Below are positions 45,115-53,859 of a stretch of 64,000 nt of DNA, piece after piece. Source of the stretch: Runella sp. (GTDB lineage: Bacteria > Bacteroidota > Bacteroidia > Cytophagales > Spirosomataceae); assembly GCF_027484545.1 (NCBI RefSeq), contig NZ_JAIXST010000157.1:1-64000 (forward strand), read 5' to 3'. A program made the translations under genes and the position numbers. Positions within the stretch are counted from its first letter, which is position 1; each line of letters starts with the position of its first letter. The notes under the pieces are model-generated. The model made no database searches, had not been told where the DNA came from, and saw nothing but the letters and a program-made list of their open reading frames with translations.

Positions 45115-46767
45115 ATGTCTAATACCTTTTACCTACTCCTTTTAATATTCTGTTCCCAAGCATCCCTGTTTGCCCAAACCAAGTCCATTATCTTGGGCCG
45201 ACCCACCGACAAAACCATTACGGTAAGTGCGTATTTTGACCAAAATGTTGAGTTTTATGTAGAATACGGCACAAAAACTGGGGAATATGCCGCCAAAACA
45301 GCCAATATCCTCAATAAAGCCAAAACACCCAATCACGTCGAAATTCAAGGCTTAAACCCCAATACCAAGTATTTCTACAAACTCCGTTGGCGATTGCTTA
45401 CCACAAGCAACTTTTCTGCCACCCCCGAATATACTTTTCAGACCCAACGAGCAGCCAATACTACCTTTAAGTTTGTGGTAGAGGGCGATGAACACCTGCA
45501 CGATAAAAAAGGGGTGCCGAATTTGTTCAGAATCACGCTTCAAAATATGCTCAAAGCCGAGCCTGATTTTATGGTTTCGATGGGCGATATGTTTGGCGAT
45601 GACCACACGCCTAACACCACCACCAGTGCCGACATGGATTTTTATCATCGTGACCTGCTGCAATACCTCACCGAAGCCTGCTATTCGATGCCGTTCTTCT
45701 TTTGTTTGGGCAACCACGAAGGGGAATTTGGGTATTATCTCAAACAAAATCCACCCAACAACATCGCCGTTTATGCCACCAACTGGCGTAAATTCTACTT
45801 TGCCAATCCGTTTCCGAATGGATTTTATACGGGCAATAGCGTCAAGGAAGCACACGGTATGGACTTGCCCGAAAACTACTATGCTTTCACTTGGGGCGAT
45901 GCCCTGTTTGTTGTTATAGATGTTTATCGGCATTGCGACATCAACGAAAAACCGCAAAACTGGGATTGGACACTCGGCAAAACGCAGTATGATTGGTTAA
46001 AACAAACCCTCGAAACCAGCAAAGCCAAGTACAAGTTTGTGTTTGGGCACCATACCCGTGGGCAGGGTCGTGGGGCGGTTGTTACGGCCAAAGATTACGA
46101 ATGGGGTGGTAACAACGGCAAAAGTACATACGAATTTGACACGCAACGCCCGGGCTGGGGATTGCCCATTCATCAGTTGATGGTCAAAAATGGGGTGAAT
46201 ATATTTTTTCAGGGACACGACCACCTTTATGCCAAAGAATCGTTAGACGGCTTGGTTTACCAAGAGACACCTATGGCTTGCGACTCTACATACACCATTG
46301 GTATGCTGGCCAATGCCGATGCATACACCGACGTAAAACTGGACGGTTCGGGGCACTTGGTGGTCACAGTTTCGCCCGAAAATGTCAAAGTCGAATACGT
46401 TCGTGCTTACTTGCCTGCCGACACCAAAGATGGAAAACACAAAAATGGCGAAGTGGCACATAGCTACACCGTTGTGGCAGGCAATACAATGCCTAACCCC
46501 AATCAGGTGATTTTGGGTACCAACGCAGTTCCCAACTCGGCCAACGAAATGAAGGTTTACCCAAATCCTACTTTCGATAAATTGAAGGTAGAATTACCTG
46601 ATAATACAGCAACCTTTGAGATAAAAGTGTTCGATGCCTTTGGTAAAATGATTTTGCAGTCGCAGTCACCCGAAATAGACATGAGTTCGTTTGCAAGCGG
46701 AACGTACCTGCTGTATGTCGAAACCAAAAGCGAAAAATTGACCAAGAAAATCATCATAACTCATTAA
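45115..46767 (+). CDS. T9SS-secreted purple-acid-phosphatase-like metallophosphoesterase
   Basis: A 550-residue protein: signal peptide (ASLFAQ), an N-terminal fibronectin-III-like domain (about 25-115), then the calcineurin-like domain with GDEH, GDMFGDD, GNHE, GHHTRG and GHDH as the metal ligands in order. The last 75 residues form a type A T9SS sorting domain (VYPNPTFDKL ... IDMSSFASGTYLLYVETKSEK). The enzyme is thus secreted or attached to the cell surface and probably releases phosphate from organic esters. A paralogue follows 15 bases later. It is divergent from cluster I. Confidence 0.9.
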   Translation: MSNTFYLLLLIFCSQASLFAQTKSIILGRPTDKTITVSAYFDQNVEFYVEYGTKTGEYAAKTANILNKAKTPNHVEIQGLNPNTKYFYKLRWRLLTTSNFSATPEYTFQTQRAANTTFKFVVEGDEHLHDKKGVPNLFRITLQNMLKAEPDFMVSMGDMFGDDHTPNTTTSADMDFYHRDLLQYLTEACYSMPFFFCLGNHEGEFGYYLKQNPPNNIAVYATNWRKFYFANPFPNGFYTGNSVKEAHGMDLPENYYAFTWGDALFVVIDVYRHCDINEKPQNWDWTLGKTQYDWLKQTLETSKAKYKFVFGHHTRGQGRGAVVTAKDYEWGGNNGKSTYEFDTQRPGWGLPIHQLMVKNGVNIFFQGHDHLYAKESLDGLVYQETPMACDSTYTIGMLANADAYTDVKLDGSGHLVVTVSPENVKVEYVRAYLPADTKDGKHKNGEVAHSYTVVAGNTMPNPNQVILGTNAVPNSANEMKVYPNPTFDKLKVELPDNTATFEIKVFDAFGKMILQSQSPEIDMSSFASGTYLLYVETKSEKLTKKIIITH

Positions 46768-46782
46768 AAAAGAGACGTGTTA

Positions 46783-48402
46783 ATGAAAAAATATTTTTTC
46801 ATATCCTGCCTATTTTGGGGAATTGGGGCGACAGTTTTTGCCCAGAATTTCACCGAAATCTTAGGTCGCCCCACCAACAAATCCATCACGATGAGCATCT
46901 TATTTGATGCCGCTACTGAGGTTTATTGGGAATATGGTACAACTTCGGGAAACTATACGCAAAAAACAGAAACGTATAAACTCGCTGCTGATACCCCCTT
47001 AGAGGCTGAATTGACAGGTTTAAATGCCAATACGAAATATTTTTACCGTACTCGTTACAAGGCAAGTGGCGCAACGGGCTTTTTGATGGGAACAGAGCGC
47101 ACTTTTCAAACCCCACGACCTCCAGGAAGTACTTTTACGTTTGCCGTGGAAGCCGACCCCCACCTCGACGAAAACACTACCCCCGAATCTTATACGCTGA
47201 CTCTAAAAAATATTTTAGCCAAAAAGCCTGACTTCCTGATTGATTTGGGCGATGATTTTATGGTGGATAAATTGGCCGTAAAATCCCAATCCGAAATCAC
47301 AAAGCGTACGATTTACAACCGCCCGTTTTTCAATGAAGTTTGTCATACCGTACCGCTTTACATTGTTTTAGGCAACCACGAAGGCGAAGCGGGGTACTTT
47401 TTAAACGGTACAGCCAACAGCGTTCCCGTAATGGCCACCAATACCCGTAAGTTGTACTATCCCAACCCCGTACCCAATGAGTTTTATAGTGGCAACGAAA
47501 CCCCCGAAACCTTCGTGGGGTTGCGAGAAAATTATTACTCGTGGGAATGGGGCAATGCGCTTTTTGTAGTGCTTGACCCCTATTGGTATTCTGCTAAAAA
47601 AACAGCTTGGGGTTATACCCTTGGCGACAAACAATTCGAGTGGTTTCAGAAAGTATTGAGCACCAGCAAAGCCAAGTTTAAGTTTGTGCTTTGTCATCAG
47701 TTGGTAGGCGGCGGGGTGGATGGTTTAGATGGTCGAGGTGGCACTGAAGTAGCGCATCTTTACGAGCAAGGTGGCTACAATCTCGACGGCAGCTATGGTT
47801 TTGATACCAACAGACCAGGCTGGAAAAAGACCATCAATGCCATTATGAAAGAAAACAAAGTGACCTTGTTTTTGCACGGCCACGACCATTTTTATGGAAA
47901 ACAGGAAAAAGATGGTCTTATTTTTCAGGAAGTACCCCAACCTTCCGCCAAAAATATCACTAACATAACGGGTACAGAATACGGCTACATTGACGGAGTT
48001 TTGATGCCCAACCGTGGTTTTTTACAGATAACCGTAGGCAACGAAGATGTGAAAGTAGAGTACATTCGCACGTATTTGCCCAGCGAAGAAAAAGGCAATG
48101 TAAAAAACGGGGAAGTGGCACACAGCTACACAATAAGTGCCAACGTAGTAACGGGCATTAACGAAATAAAAGAAAAAGAGTACTTAAAAGTTTATCCCAA
48201 CGCCACCAAAGGCATCGTAAAAATAGAGTTTGCCGAACCCACCACCAACTTCGATGTCAGACTTGTCAATACTTTGGGTCAAATTTTATTAGAAACCAAG
48301 CAAAATGAGCTTGATTTAAGCCAATTTCCCAACGGTACTTACTTGCTCAATATCTGGACTGAAAAATACCAATTTAACCGAAAAGTCGTTGTAAGCCACT
48401 AA
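46783..48402 (+). CDS. T9SS-secreted metallophosphoesterase, tandem paralogue
   Basis: The ATG at 46783 is preferred to the GTG two codons upstream. The 539-residue product repeats the architecture of its neighbour: signal peptide (TVFAQ), fibronectin-III-like domain, metal motifs EADPH, GDDF, GNHE, CHQLVGG and GHDH, and a C-terminal T9SS domain (VYPNATKGIVKI ... DLSQFPNGTYLLNIWTEKYQ). The first motif has Asp-Pro-His where the neighbour has Asp-Glu-His, and CHQ replaces GHH, so the pair has diverged in the active site. It is the second gene of a likely operon that continues with the YHYH gene 10 bases later. Confidence 0.9.
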   Translation: MKKYFFISCLFWGIGATVFAQNFTEILGRPTNKSITMSILFDAATEVYWEYGTTSGNYTQKTETYKLAADTPLEAELTGLNANTKYFYRTRYKASGATGFLMGTERTFQTPRPPGSTFTFAVEADPHLDENTTPESYTLTLKNILAKKPDFLIDLGDDFMVDKLAVKSQSEITKRTIYNRPFFNEVCHTVPLYIVLGNHEGEAGYFLNGTANSVPVMATNTRKLYYPNPVPNEFYSGNETPETFVGLRENYYSWEWGNALFVVLDPYWYSAKKTAWGYTLGDKQFEWFQKVLSTSKAKFKFVLCHQLVGGGVDGLDGRGGTEVAHLYEQGGYNLDGSYGFDTNRPGWKKTINAIMKENKVTLFLHGHDHFYGKQEKDGLIFQEVPQPSAKNITNITGTEYGYIDGVLMPNRGFLQITVGNEDVKVEYIRTYLPSEEKGNVKNGEVAHSYTISANVVTGINEIKEKEYLKVYPNATKGIVKIEFAEPTTNFDVRLVNTLGQILLETKQNELDLSQFPNGTYLLNIWTEKYQFNRKVVVSH

Positions 48403-48412
48403 AACCTGAATC

Positions 48413-49747
48413 ATGAAAAACCTTATTTTATTTTTTGCCTTTCTTTTTACCACCACCCTATATGCCCACGTAGGTGACCACACGCCCGACCGAGGCATTG
48501 TTTATACCATCAACGGAAAAGAGGTAGAAGGGCATTTTTTGATGAGCCGAGATGATAAGGTATTCATTGAATTACAAAACGGAAAGGTGATTTCGGCACC
48601 TCTCAACGATTTTTCGTTTAGAAACCGCGAAAGCCTGAGCGAGAAAATTGCGGCATTGAAAAAGTTGAATCGAGAAAAAAACAAAGTCAAAGAAAGTAGC
48701 TCAATCAACAGATTATCAGCCGTTTTGTCGCTTTTCTTCTTTACGTTGTTTCTTTTTCTTATCAAAAAAATAGAGAACATCGGCTTTGCCAAATTAATGT
48801 TTATTTGTACAAGCATTGGCGGGTTTCTGTATGCGTGTAAGACCACCGAAGCTGTTGTAACCCCCAACCCAAATACCCAAACAACCATCGCCAAAACCGA
48901 CCCTGCTTTTATTGAAGCAGTATATAGTCCATTTAAAAGTAACGTCAAAACACGCTACGACAATACTTATTTTTACATCGAATCAAACGGGCTACCTACC
49001 CACAACATGATGGTAGGAATTACGAGTTGGCAGCAACAAGTGCCTATCCCACAAGACTATACGGGCACTAATTCTTGGTCTATTCCGCTCAATCCTGAGT
49101 TGGCCACTACCCCTTTGAGCCTCAAAACCAATTTTATGAAAGGCGCCGTAGCCATTGCCCCCAATGGTATCCCGATTTTTAACCCACTCAACAACCGAGG
49201 CGAAGACGCTTTTATCATTGGCGAGCTCGACAAATGGGGCGGACATTGCGGTCGTGCCGACGATTATCACTACCACATAGCCCCCCTACATTTTGAAGCA
49301 ACAGCAGGCAACAATCCCATTGCGATGGCACTCGATGGTTTTCCGATTTATGGCTCAAAAGAACCCGACGGCTCGGCCACGCTGCCCTTAGACGAATACA
49401 ACGGCCATGACTACAAAGGCTCGTATCACTACCACGCTACTACCAAGTACCCTTATTTTATGGGGGCCATGCGAGGAAAAGTAACACTCGACCCCGCTAC
49501 ACCTGCCCCCGAAAATCAGATAATTCCGCAAGCTAAAACTTCGGCGATACGCCCAGCAGGCGACCCACTCAAAGGGGCGTCCATCACTGATTTTAAAACC
49601 ACAGGCACAAATGCGTATTCGCTCGAATACACACTCAACAACCAAAAAGGGTATGTGAATTACAGTTGGGACAATGCCGGCAATTTTACCTACACATTCA
49701 TTGGCACCGACGGAAAATCAACAACCTCTAAATACACAAGAAAATAA
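48413..49747 (+). CDS. YHYH-domain exported protein
   Basis: The 444-residue product has a signal peptide (TTTLYAHVG), a short N-terminal strand region with 'VEGHFLMSRDDKVFIEL', a transmembrane stretch near residues 100-117 and a second hydrophobic lipobox-like stretch ending in FLYACKT. The YHYH domain occupies about 165-420: GHCGRADDYHYHIAP and GSYHYHATTKYPY hold the His clusters, with ALDGFPIYGSKEPDG between. YHYH proteins are exported, probably metal-binding, and of uncertain function; they often sit beside phosphatases or YbhB proteins, as here. Confidence 0.85.
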   Translation: MKNLILFFAFLFTTTLYAHVGDHTPDRGIVYTINGKEVEGHFLMSRDDKVFIELQNGKVISAPLNDFSFRNRESLSEKIAALKKLNREKNKVKESSSINRLSAVLSLFFFTLFLFLIKKIENIGFAKLMFICTSIGGFLYACKTTEAVVTPNPNTQTTIAKTDPAFIEAVYSPFKSNVKTRYDNTYFYIESNGLPTHNMMVGITSWQQQVPIPQDYTGTNSWSIPLNPELATTPLSLKTNFMKGAVAIAPNGIPIFNPLNNRGEDAFIIGELDKWGGHCGRADDYHYHIAPLHFEATAGNNPIAMALDGFPIYGSKEPDGSATLPLDEYNGHDYKGSYHYHATTKYPYFMGAMRGKVTLDPATPAPENQIIPQAKTSAIRPAGDPLKGASITDFKTTGTNAYSLEYTLNNQKGYVNYSWDNAGNFTYTFIGTDGKSTTSKYTRK

Positions 49748-49754
49748 TTTCAAC

Positions 49755-50303
49755 ATGAACGCTTTCAAATTCAGCGCCTTGGGCATTTTAATGGTTGTTT
49801 TGTTGGGATGTAAGAAAGACACCCAAGAGCCTACACCTGCCGACAACGGCATGTTTAGCTTGCAAAGCACAGGGGTAACCAACGGGGTGTTGGCTGCCAA
49901 ATATACCTGCGACGGACAAAGTTACGCCCCACCGCTATCATGGGCCAATGCCCCAACCAGAACAAAACAATTTGCCATTACAATGCACCACATTCCACCC
50001 ACGGGCGACAAGCACGTTTATTATTTGTTGTACAACATTCCATCAACCATCACTTCACTGCCCGAAAACAACACCACACTCGGACTTTTTGGCATTAACA
50101 CCGTTAACGGAAAAAACACCTACACGCCACCCTGTTCGCAGGGGCCAGGGGCTAAAATTTACGTCTTGACCGTTTATGCACTTTCAGAACAGCCCGTCAT
50201 AAGCGTTGCCCCCTCAAAACTAACGATGGACATCCTCACCGAAGCCATGAGCAAAATCACCTTAGCCAAGTCAGAATTGTCGGTGAGTTATACGCGGCCG
50301 TAG
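49755..50303 (+). CDS. YbhB/YbcL (PEBP/Raf-kinase-inhibitor-like) lipoprotein
   Basis: The start at 49755 gives MNAFKFSALGILMVVLLGCKKD, a lipoprotein signal with Cys near residue 18; the longer in-frame start at 49674 lies inside the YHYH gene and is rejected. The 182-residue protein has the PEBP fold motifs KYTCDGQSYAPPLSWANAPTRTK, FAITMHH and HVYYLLYNIP, and PPCSQGPGAKIYVLTVYAL. It should be anchored to a membrane. The start lies 7 bases after the YHYH stop. Confidence 0.87.
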   Translation: MNAFKFSALGILMVVLLGCKKDTQEPTPADNGMFSLQSTGVTNGVLAAKYTCDGQSYAPPLSWANAPTRTKQFAITMHHIPPTGDKHVYYLLYNIPSTITSLPENNTTLGLFGINTVNGKNTYTPPCSQGPGAKIYVLTVYALSEQPVISVAPSKLTMDILTEAMSKITLAKSELSVSYTRP

Positions 50304-50353
50304 CGAAAGTAATTTCAAAAACTAAATCATGTTCAATTTTTCCTGAAAGAACT

Positions 50354-50437
50354 CAAGAACTGACAAAAGAAGCAGGGTTTTTCTACCAGTTCGACGATGC
50401 CAAAACAAAAGAATACCAAGAAATATTTAAATTTTAA
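50354..50437 (+). pseudogene. C-terminal remnant of an unidentified gene
   Basis: A frame without a start reads QELTKEAGFFYQFDDAKTKE and then YQEIFKF before TAA. It looks like a natural protein C-terminus, but I cannot name the family. It lies in the 214-base gap between the YbhB and RraA-like genes. Confidence 0.3.
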
Positions 50438-50517
50438 CACCAATAAATCAGTAAATTTGGTGTGATTGGGTATTCCAATAGTAAGTATCCAATTTTCAAA
50501 CCTTTAATCTTTTTCTT

Positions 50518-51471
50518 ATGAGACACATTCTTTTTTGCTTATTCATTTTTACCATTGTTATCTGCAACAGCATTGACGCAACTGCCCAATACAACCGAGT
50601 GGCAATGAATCGTGAATACATCATTTCACTTACTCCACAGTGGAAAGGCGAGCGCCTGCCTGATGGAAGACCCTTAGTATCAGACAATTTACTGGAAAGA
50701 CTCAAAAAAGTAGTATTGACTCACGCTTGGGGAGGTTTGAAAAAAAACAAATTTAATAATCAGTACCAAGGGAATTGGATGATGGTCAACCCCGATAAAA
50801 ATACCATCATGACTGGGCGGGCGGTAACGGCGCAGTATATGCCACTGCGGCCTGATTTTGGCGATGTCATCAGAAAAGTGGGCTTGGCAGAAGGACACGG
50901 CGAAAAAGCCCTATCGAATGTATGGCCAATAGAAATGCTGAAAGATGGAGATGTGTACGTAGCTGATGGTTTTGGAAAAATGAATGAGGGAACCCTCATC
51001 GGCGACCGATTGGCCAACTCTATCTACTCAAAATCAAAACGTGGTGTGGTATTTTGGGGTAGCGTACGGAATTTGCAGGAGATTCAGAAAGTGGAAGGAT
51101 TTAACGGTTGGATATTGGGAAATCACCCATCTGCCATCAATGAAGTGATGCTCACCTCCATCAATGCGCCCATCCGAATCGGTGATGCCACTGTATTACC
51201 TGGAGATGTAGTTTATGCCAGTCCGTTTGGAACTCTTTTCCTACCTGCTTATTTGGTGGAAGGCATCGTATTAGAAGCAGAAATAAGTAATCTTCGTCAC
51301 GTGTACGGAATCATGCGTAACAAGGCGGGTGATTGGACTACCGGTCAGATAGACAGCGACTATACCCCGCAAATGAATAAAGAATTTCATGACTATTTGA
51401 GAGGTTTGCCGGACAACAAACTGCCCATGCCTCGCAAAGAACTGAATACCTATTTGGACGCCCACAAATAA
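50518..51471 (+). CDS. Exported RraA-like protein
   Basis: A 317-residue protein with a signal peptide (CLFIFTIVICNSIDATAQ) and a RraA/'dimethylmenaquinone methyltransferase' fold: GRAVTAQYMP, LKDGDVYVADGFGKMNEGTLIGDRLANS, the turn KSKRGVVFWGSVRN, and VLPGDVVYASPFGTLFLP. Cytoplasmic relatives are 4-hydroxy-4-methyl-2-oxoglutarate/oxaloacetate lyases of protocatechuate and gallate breakdown, or RNase E inhibitors. The usual catalytic Arg-Asp pair is replaced by GSVRNL-type residues, so activity is unsure. Export of a RraA-like protein is a Bacteroidota feature. It probably has its own promoter. Confidence 0.8.
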   Translation: MRHILFCLFIFTIVICNSIDATAQYNRVAMNREYIISLTPQWKGERLPDGRPLVSDNLLERLKKVVLTHAWGGLKKNKFNNQYQGNWMMVNPDKNTIMTGRAVTAQYMPLRPDFGDVIRKVGLAEGHGEKALSNVWPIEMLKDGDVYVADGFGKMNEGTLIGDRLANSIYSKSKRGVVFWGSVRNLQEIQKVEGFNGWILGNHPSAINEVMLTSINAPIRIGDATVLPGDVVYASPFGTLFLPAYLVEGIVLEAEISNLRHVYGIMRNKAGDWTTGQIDSDYTPQMNKEFHDYLRGLPDNKLPMPRKELNTYLDAHK

Positions 51472-51507
51472 GTCAGTGGGATAATATTTAACCGTAAATC
51501 AAATCAT

Positions 51508-51535
51508 CTGACCGTCTAAATCAACAGGCGGTCAG
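51508..51535. terminator. Bidirectional terminator between convergent genes
   Basis: CTGACCGTCT and AGGCGGTCAG form a 10-bp stem with one G-T pair and an 8-base loop. It lies 37 bases after the RraA-like stop and faces the end of cluster II. The remaining 250 bases to 51785 show nothing I can support. Confidence 0.6.
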
Positions 51536-51785
51536 AATGAAAATTAGATTCTTTGGATCAATAGTGCGCTACAAATTTTAATGTAAAATAATGCGTCAAT
51601 TCGCTGGAAACGCACTTTTGCATATATAGCTAATTTATCGCAGCGGCGAACCGTTTCAATATCTGGTAATTTGCCCATACACGCATAAAAATAACTCCTA
51701 AAATTTAAAAACTTCATTTTAAGCAAATGGACGGTTTAAATGAATTTTAAAAATGTAGCGGAGTATTGAATTAAGCAAGAAAAAA

Positions 51786-52640
51786 TCAAAATTTTGATTG
51801 GCTAATTAACGCGAGCCAAGCTTCTTTTATCTTACCATTTATTAAAAATTTTTTAGCCATTTCTTTAAAATTTTCACTTGGATTTTCTTTAATAAAAATA
51901 GCAATTTCTTCCTCAGTAGGTAAGTTTTCAATATTCCCTAATCTACCTAAATCATTGCCAGAAAATGATGAATCATTTTTAATAAAATCAGGAATGGCAT
52001 CAATGCCAATACCTTTATGAACACTTGGCTTGGCAACTGCAAATAAGGCATCACCTGAAGCCCTCACATACCAATCGCCCCCCAGACGAGCCACCCAATC
52101 TGTTTTGGTTTGGTCAATTTTGCCATTTTCGTCTAAAATGTCCTCAGAAAAATGGGCCAAAACTACTTCACAGATTACTAAATTTGGCGAACCGCCTTCT
52201 TGACTCATTTGTATAACTTGTTTCACTTTACACTCAAAGGCCGCTTTCGATTCTAGAACTCTTGGTGGTTTCACCATAACAGAAGCAGCCTCAGTAAAGC
52301 CACCTTTTACAAATTCGTTGATACCCTTTTCATATTCGCAACTCGCCAGCGACATTTGTTCTACCATCGCAAAATCGACCATATTAATGACCACCTCATC
52401 GTGTTCAAGTACATTTTCGAGGGTATGTTTTTGACTGCCGTCTCTCACACGTCTATTTGGTGAAAAAATAAGTGTAGGCGGATTGGTACCAAATACATTA
52501 AAAAAACTAAATGGACTCAGATTCACTTTTCCGTCTTTATCAATAGTTGACGCAAACGCAATAGGCCTTGGGGCTATTGAGCTTTGTAAATAACCATGCA
52601 AAACTGCCACGGAAACTTCTTTGGGGTTGATAGTTAGCAT
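51786..52640 (-). CDS. Flavin reductase-like (FMN-binding split-barrel) protein
   Basis: A 284-residue flavin-reductase-like domain protein. SSIAPRPIAFASTIDKDGKVNLSPFSFFNVFG is a hallmark of the family, with RRVRDGSQKHTLENV and the late RASGDALFAVAKPSVHKGIGID. The C-terminal 65 residues are an extra helical piece. Members supply reduced flavin to monooxygenases or act as flavin-dependent enzymes. It is the last gene of cluster II, 9 bases after the fumarylacetoacetase, and could support an oxygenation step. Confidence 0.85.
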   Translation of the reverse strand: MLTINPKEVSVAVLHGYLQSSIAPRPIAFASTIDKDGKVNLSPFSFFNVFGTNPPTLIFSPNRRVRDGSQKHTLENVLEHDEVVINMVDFAMVEQMSLASCEYEKGINEFVKGGFTEAASVMVKPPRVLESKAAFECKVKQVIQMSQEGGSPNLVICEVVLAHFSEDILDENGKIDQTKTDWVARLGGDWYVRASGDALFAVAKPSVHKGIGIDAIPDFIKNDSSFSGNDLGRLGNIENLPTEEEIAIFIKENPSENFKEMAKKFLINGKIKEAWLALISQSKF

Positions 52641-52649
52641 AATTGAAAT

Positions 52650-53837
52650 TTACTTAGAAGGTAATATGGTTGTTCTTACTTCGCCAAAGTCAACACTATA
52701 ATCCTCATTTACAGCATATCCTTTTATAACAATGGTATCACCATCTTCTAAAAATGTGCGGGTGCTACCGTCTGGCAATGCAATAGGATTTTTACCGCCC
52801 CAACTTAGCTCCAATAATGAACCATAACTATCAGGCGTTTTTCCTGAAATAGTACCTGAACCCATCACATCACCTACATTGAGATTACAACCGTTTACAG
52901 TATGATGAGCTATCTGCTGAGCCACCGTCCAATACATATTTTTGAAATTTGACTTGCACAATAATACTTCAGTCTGTGTTTTATCAGCATTTGGAATGAG
53001 GTAAACCTCCAGTGTAATATCAAAATTTTTGCGATTTTTTTCTTGCAAATAAGGCAGTACTTCTGGATTTTGAACCTCGGCATCTACTCTGAATGGTGCT
53101 AATTCTTCAATAGGTACGACCCAAGCGGCTATGGAAGAGAAAAAGTTTTTGGCTAAAAATGGCCCAAGGGGAACGTATTCCCATCTTTGAATATCTCGTG
53201 CAGACCAATCGTTAAACAAGCTAAATCCAAATACATAATCTTCTGCTTGATTAACATCTATAGCGTTTCCAATTTCATTGTTTTTACCAATGATGGTAGC
53301 CATTTCTAATTCTATATCAAGCCTTTTACTTTCAGAAAAAATAGGCATTGTAGTATCGCTGGCATTGACTTGACCTTTTGGTCTATAAAAGTTTTGACCT
53401 GATACAAATATAGAACTCGATCGCCCATGATAGGCCACTGGAAGGTGCTTCCAGTTAGGCAAAAGTGCATTGTTTGGGTCTCTAAACATGACGCCAACAT
53501 TGTAAGCATGCTGCTCTGATGAATAAAAGTCTGTATAATCGCCAATTCTAATTGGTAAATGTAAATTTGCCTCTGTTTGAGAAACCACACAATTTGGGTA
53601 TTCTTCAAGGTTTATGTTTTTTAAAATTTGAGTTACTGCATTCGTTTTGTCTTTGCCAAGACTGATAAAGTCATTGAGAAAATCATTTTCAAATACAGAA
53701 TTATCAATTTTTAATGCTTCAAAAACATTCTTTTCCGCCAAAAGAAATAGATCAACAATTTGCCCTTGTATTTTGGCTGCTAATCTTTTCGGGTTTTCTT
53801 TAATGCTATATATGCCAAAGGCGATTCCTTGTTTCAT
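52650..53837 (-). CDS. fahA: Fumarylacetoacetase
   Basis: A 395-residue true fumarylacetoacetase. YHGRSSSIFVSGQNF, LELEMATIIGKNNEIG (metal ligands), FNDWSARDIQRWEYVPLGPFLAKNF and GSGTISGKT are the diagnostic blocks. It hydrolyses fumarylacetoacetate to fumarate and acetoacetate in the cytoplasm, the last step of the homogentisate pathway. It follows homogentisate dioxygenase by 22 bases. No maleylacetoacetate isomerase (zeta-class GST) gene is present in the window. Confidence 0.92.
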   Translation of the reverse strand: MKQGIAFGIYSIKENPKRLAAKIQGQIVDLFLLAEKNVFEALKIDNSVFENDFLNDFISLGKDKTNAVTQILKNINLEEYPNCVVSQTEANLHLPIRIGDYTDFYSSEQHAYNVGVMFRDPNNALLPNWKHLPVAYHGRSSSIFVSGQNFYRPKGQVNASDTTMPIFSESKRLDIELEMATIIGKNNEIGNAIDVNQAEDYVFGFSLFNDWSARDIQRWEYVPLGPFLAKNFFSSIAAWVVPIEELAPFRVDAEVQNPEVLPYLQEKNRKNFDITLEVYLIPNADKTQTEVLLCKSNFKNMYWTVAQQIAHHTVNGCNLNVGDVMGSGTISGKTPDSYGSLLELSWGGKNPIALPDGSTRTFLEDGDTIVIKGYAVNEDYSVDFGEVRTTILPSK

Positions 53838-53859
53838 TTTCTATTTTTTTATTTTTTTC

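Noticed and set aside
45352-45957. 201-residue minus-strand ORF in the first phosphoesterase
   Set aside because: Antisense shadow of a gene with all metal motifs in place.
51544-51726. 60-residue minus-strand ORF between the convergent genes
   Set aside because: No domain and no conserved pattern; position after a terminator argues against it.
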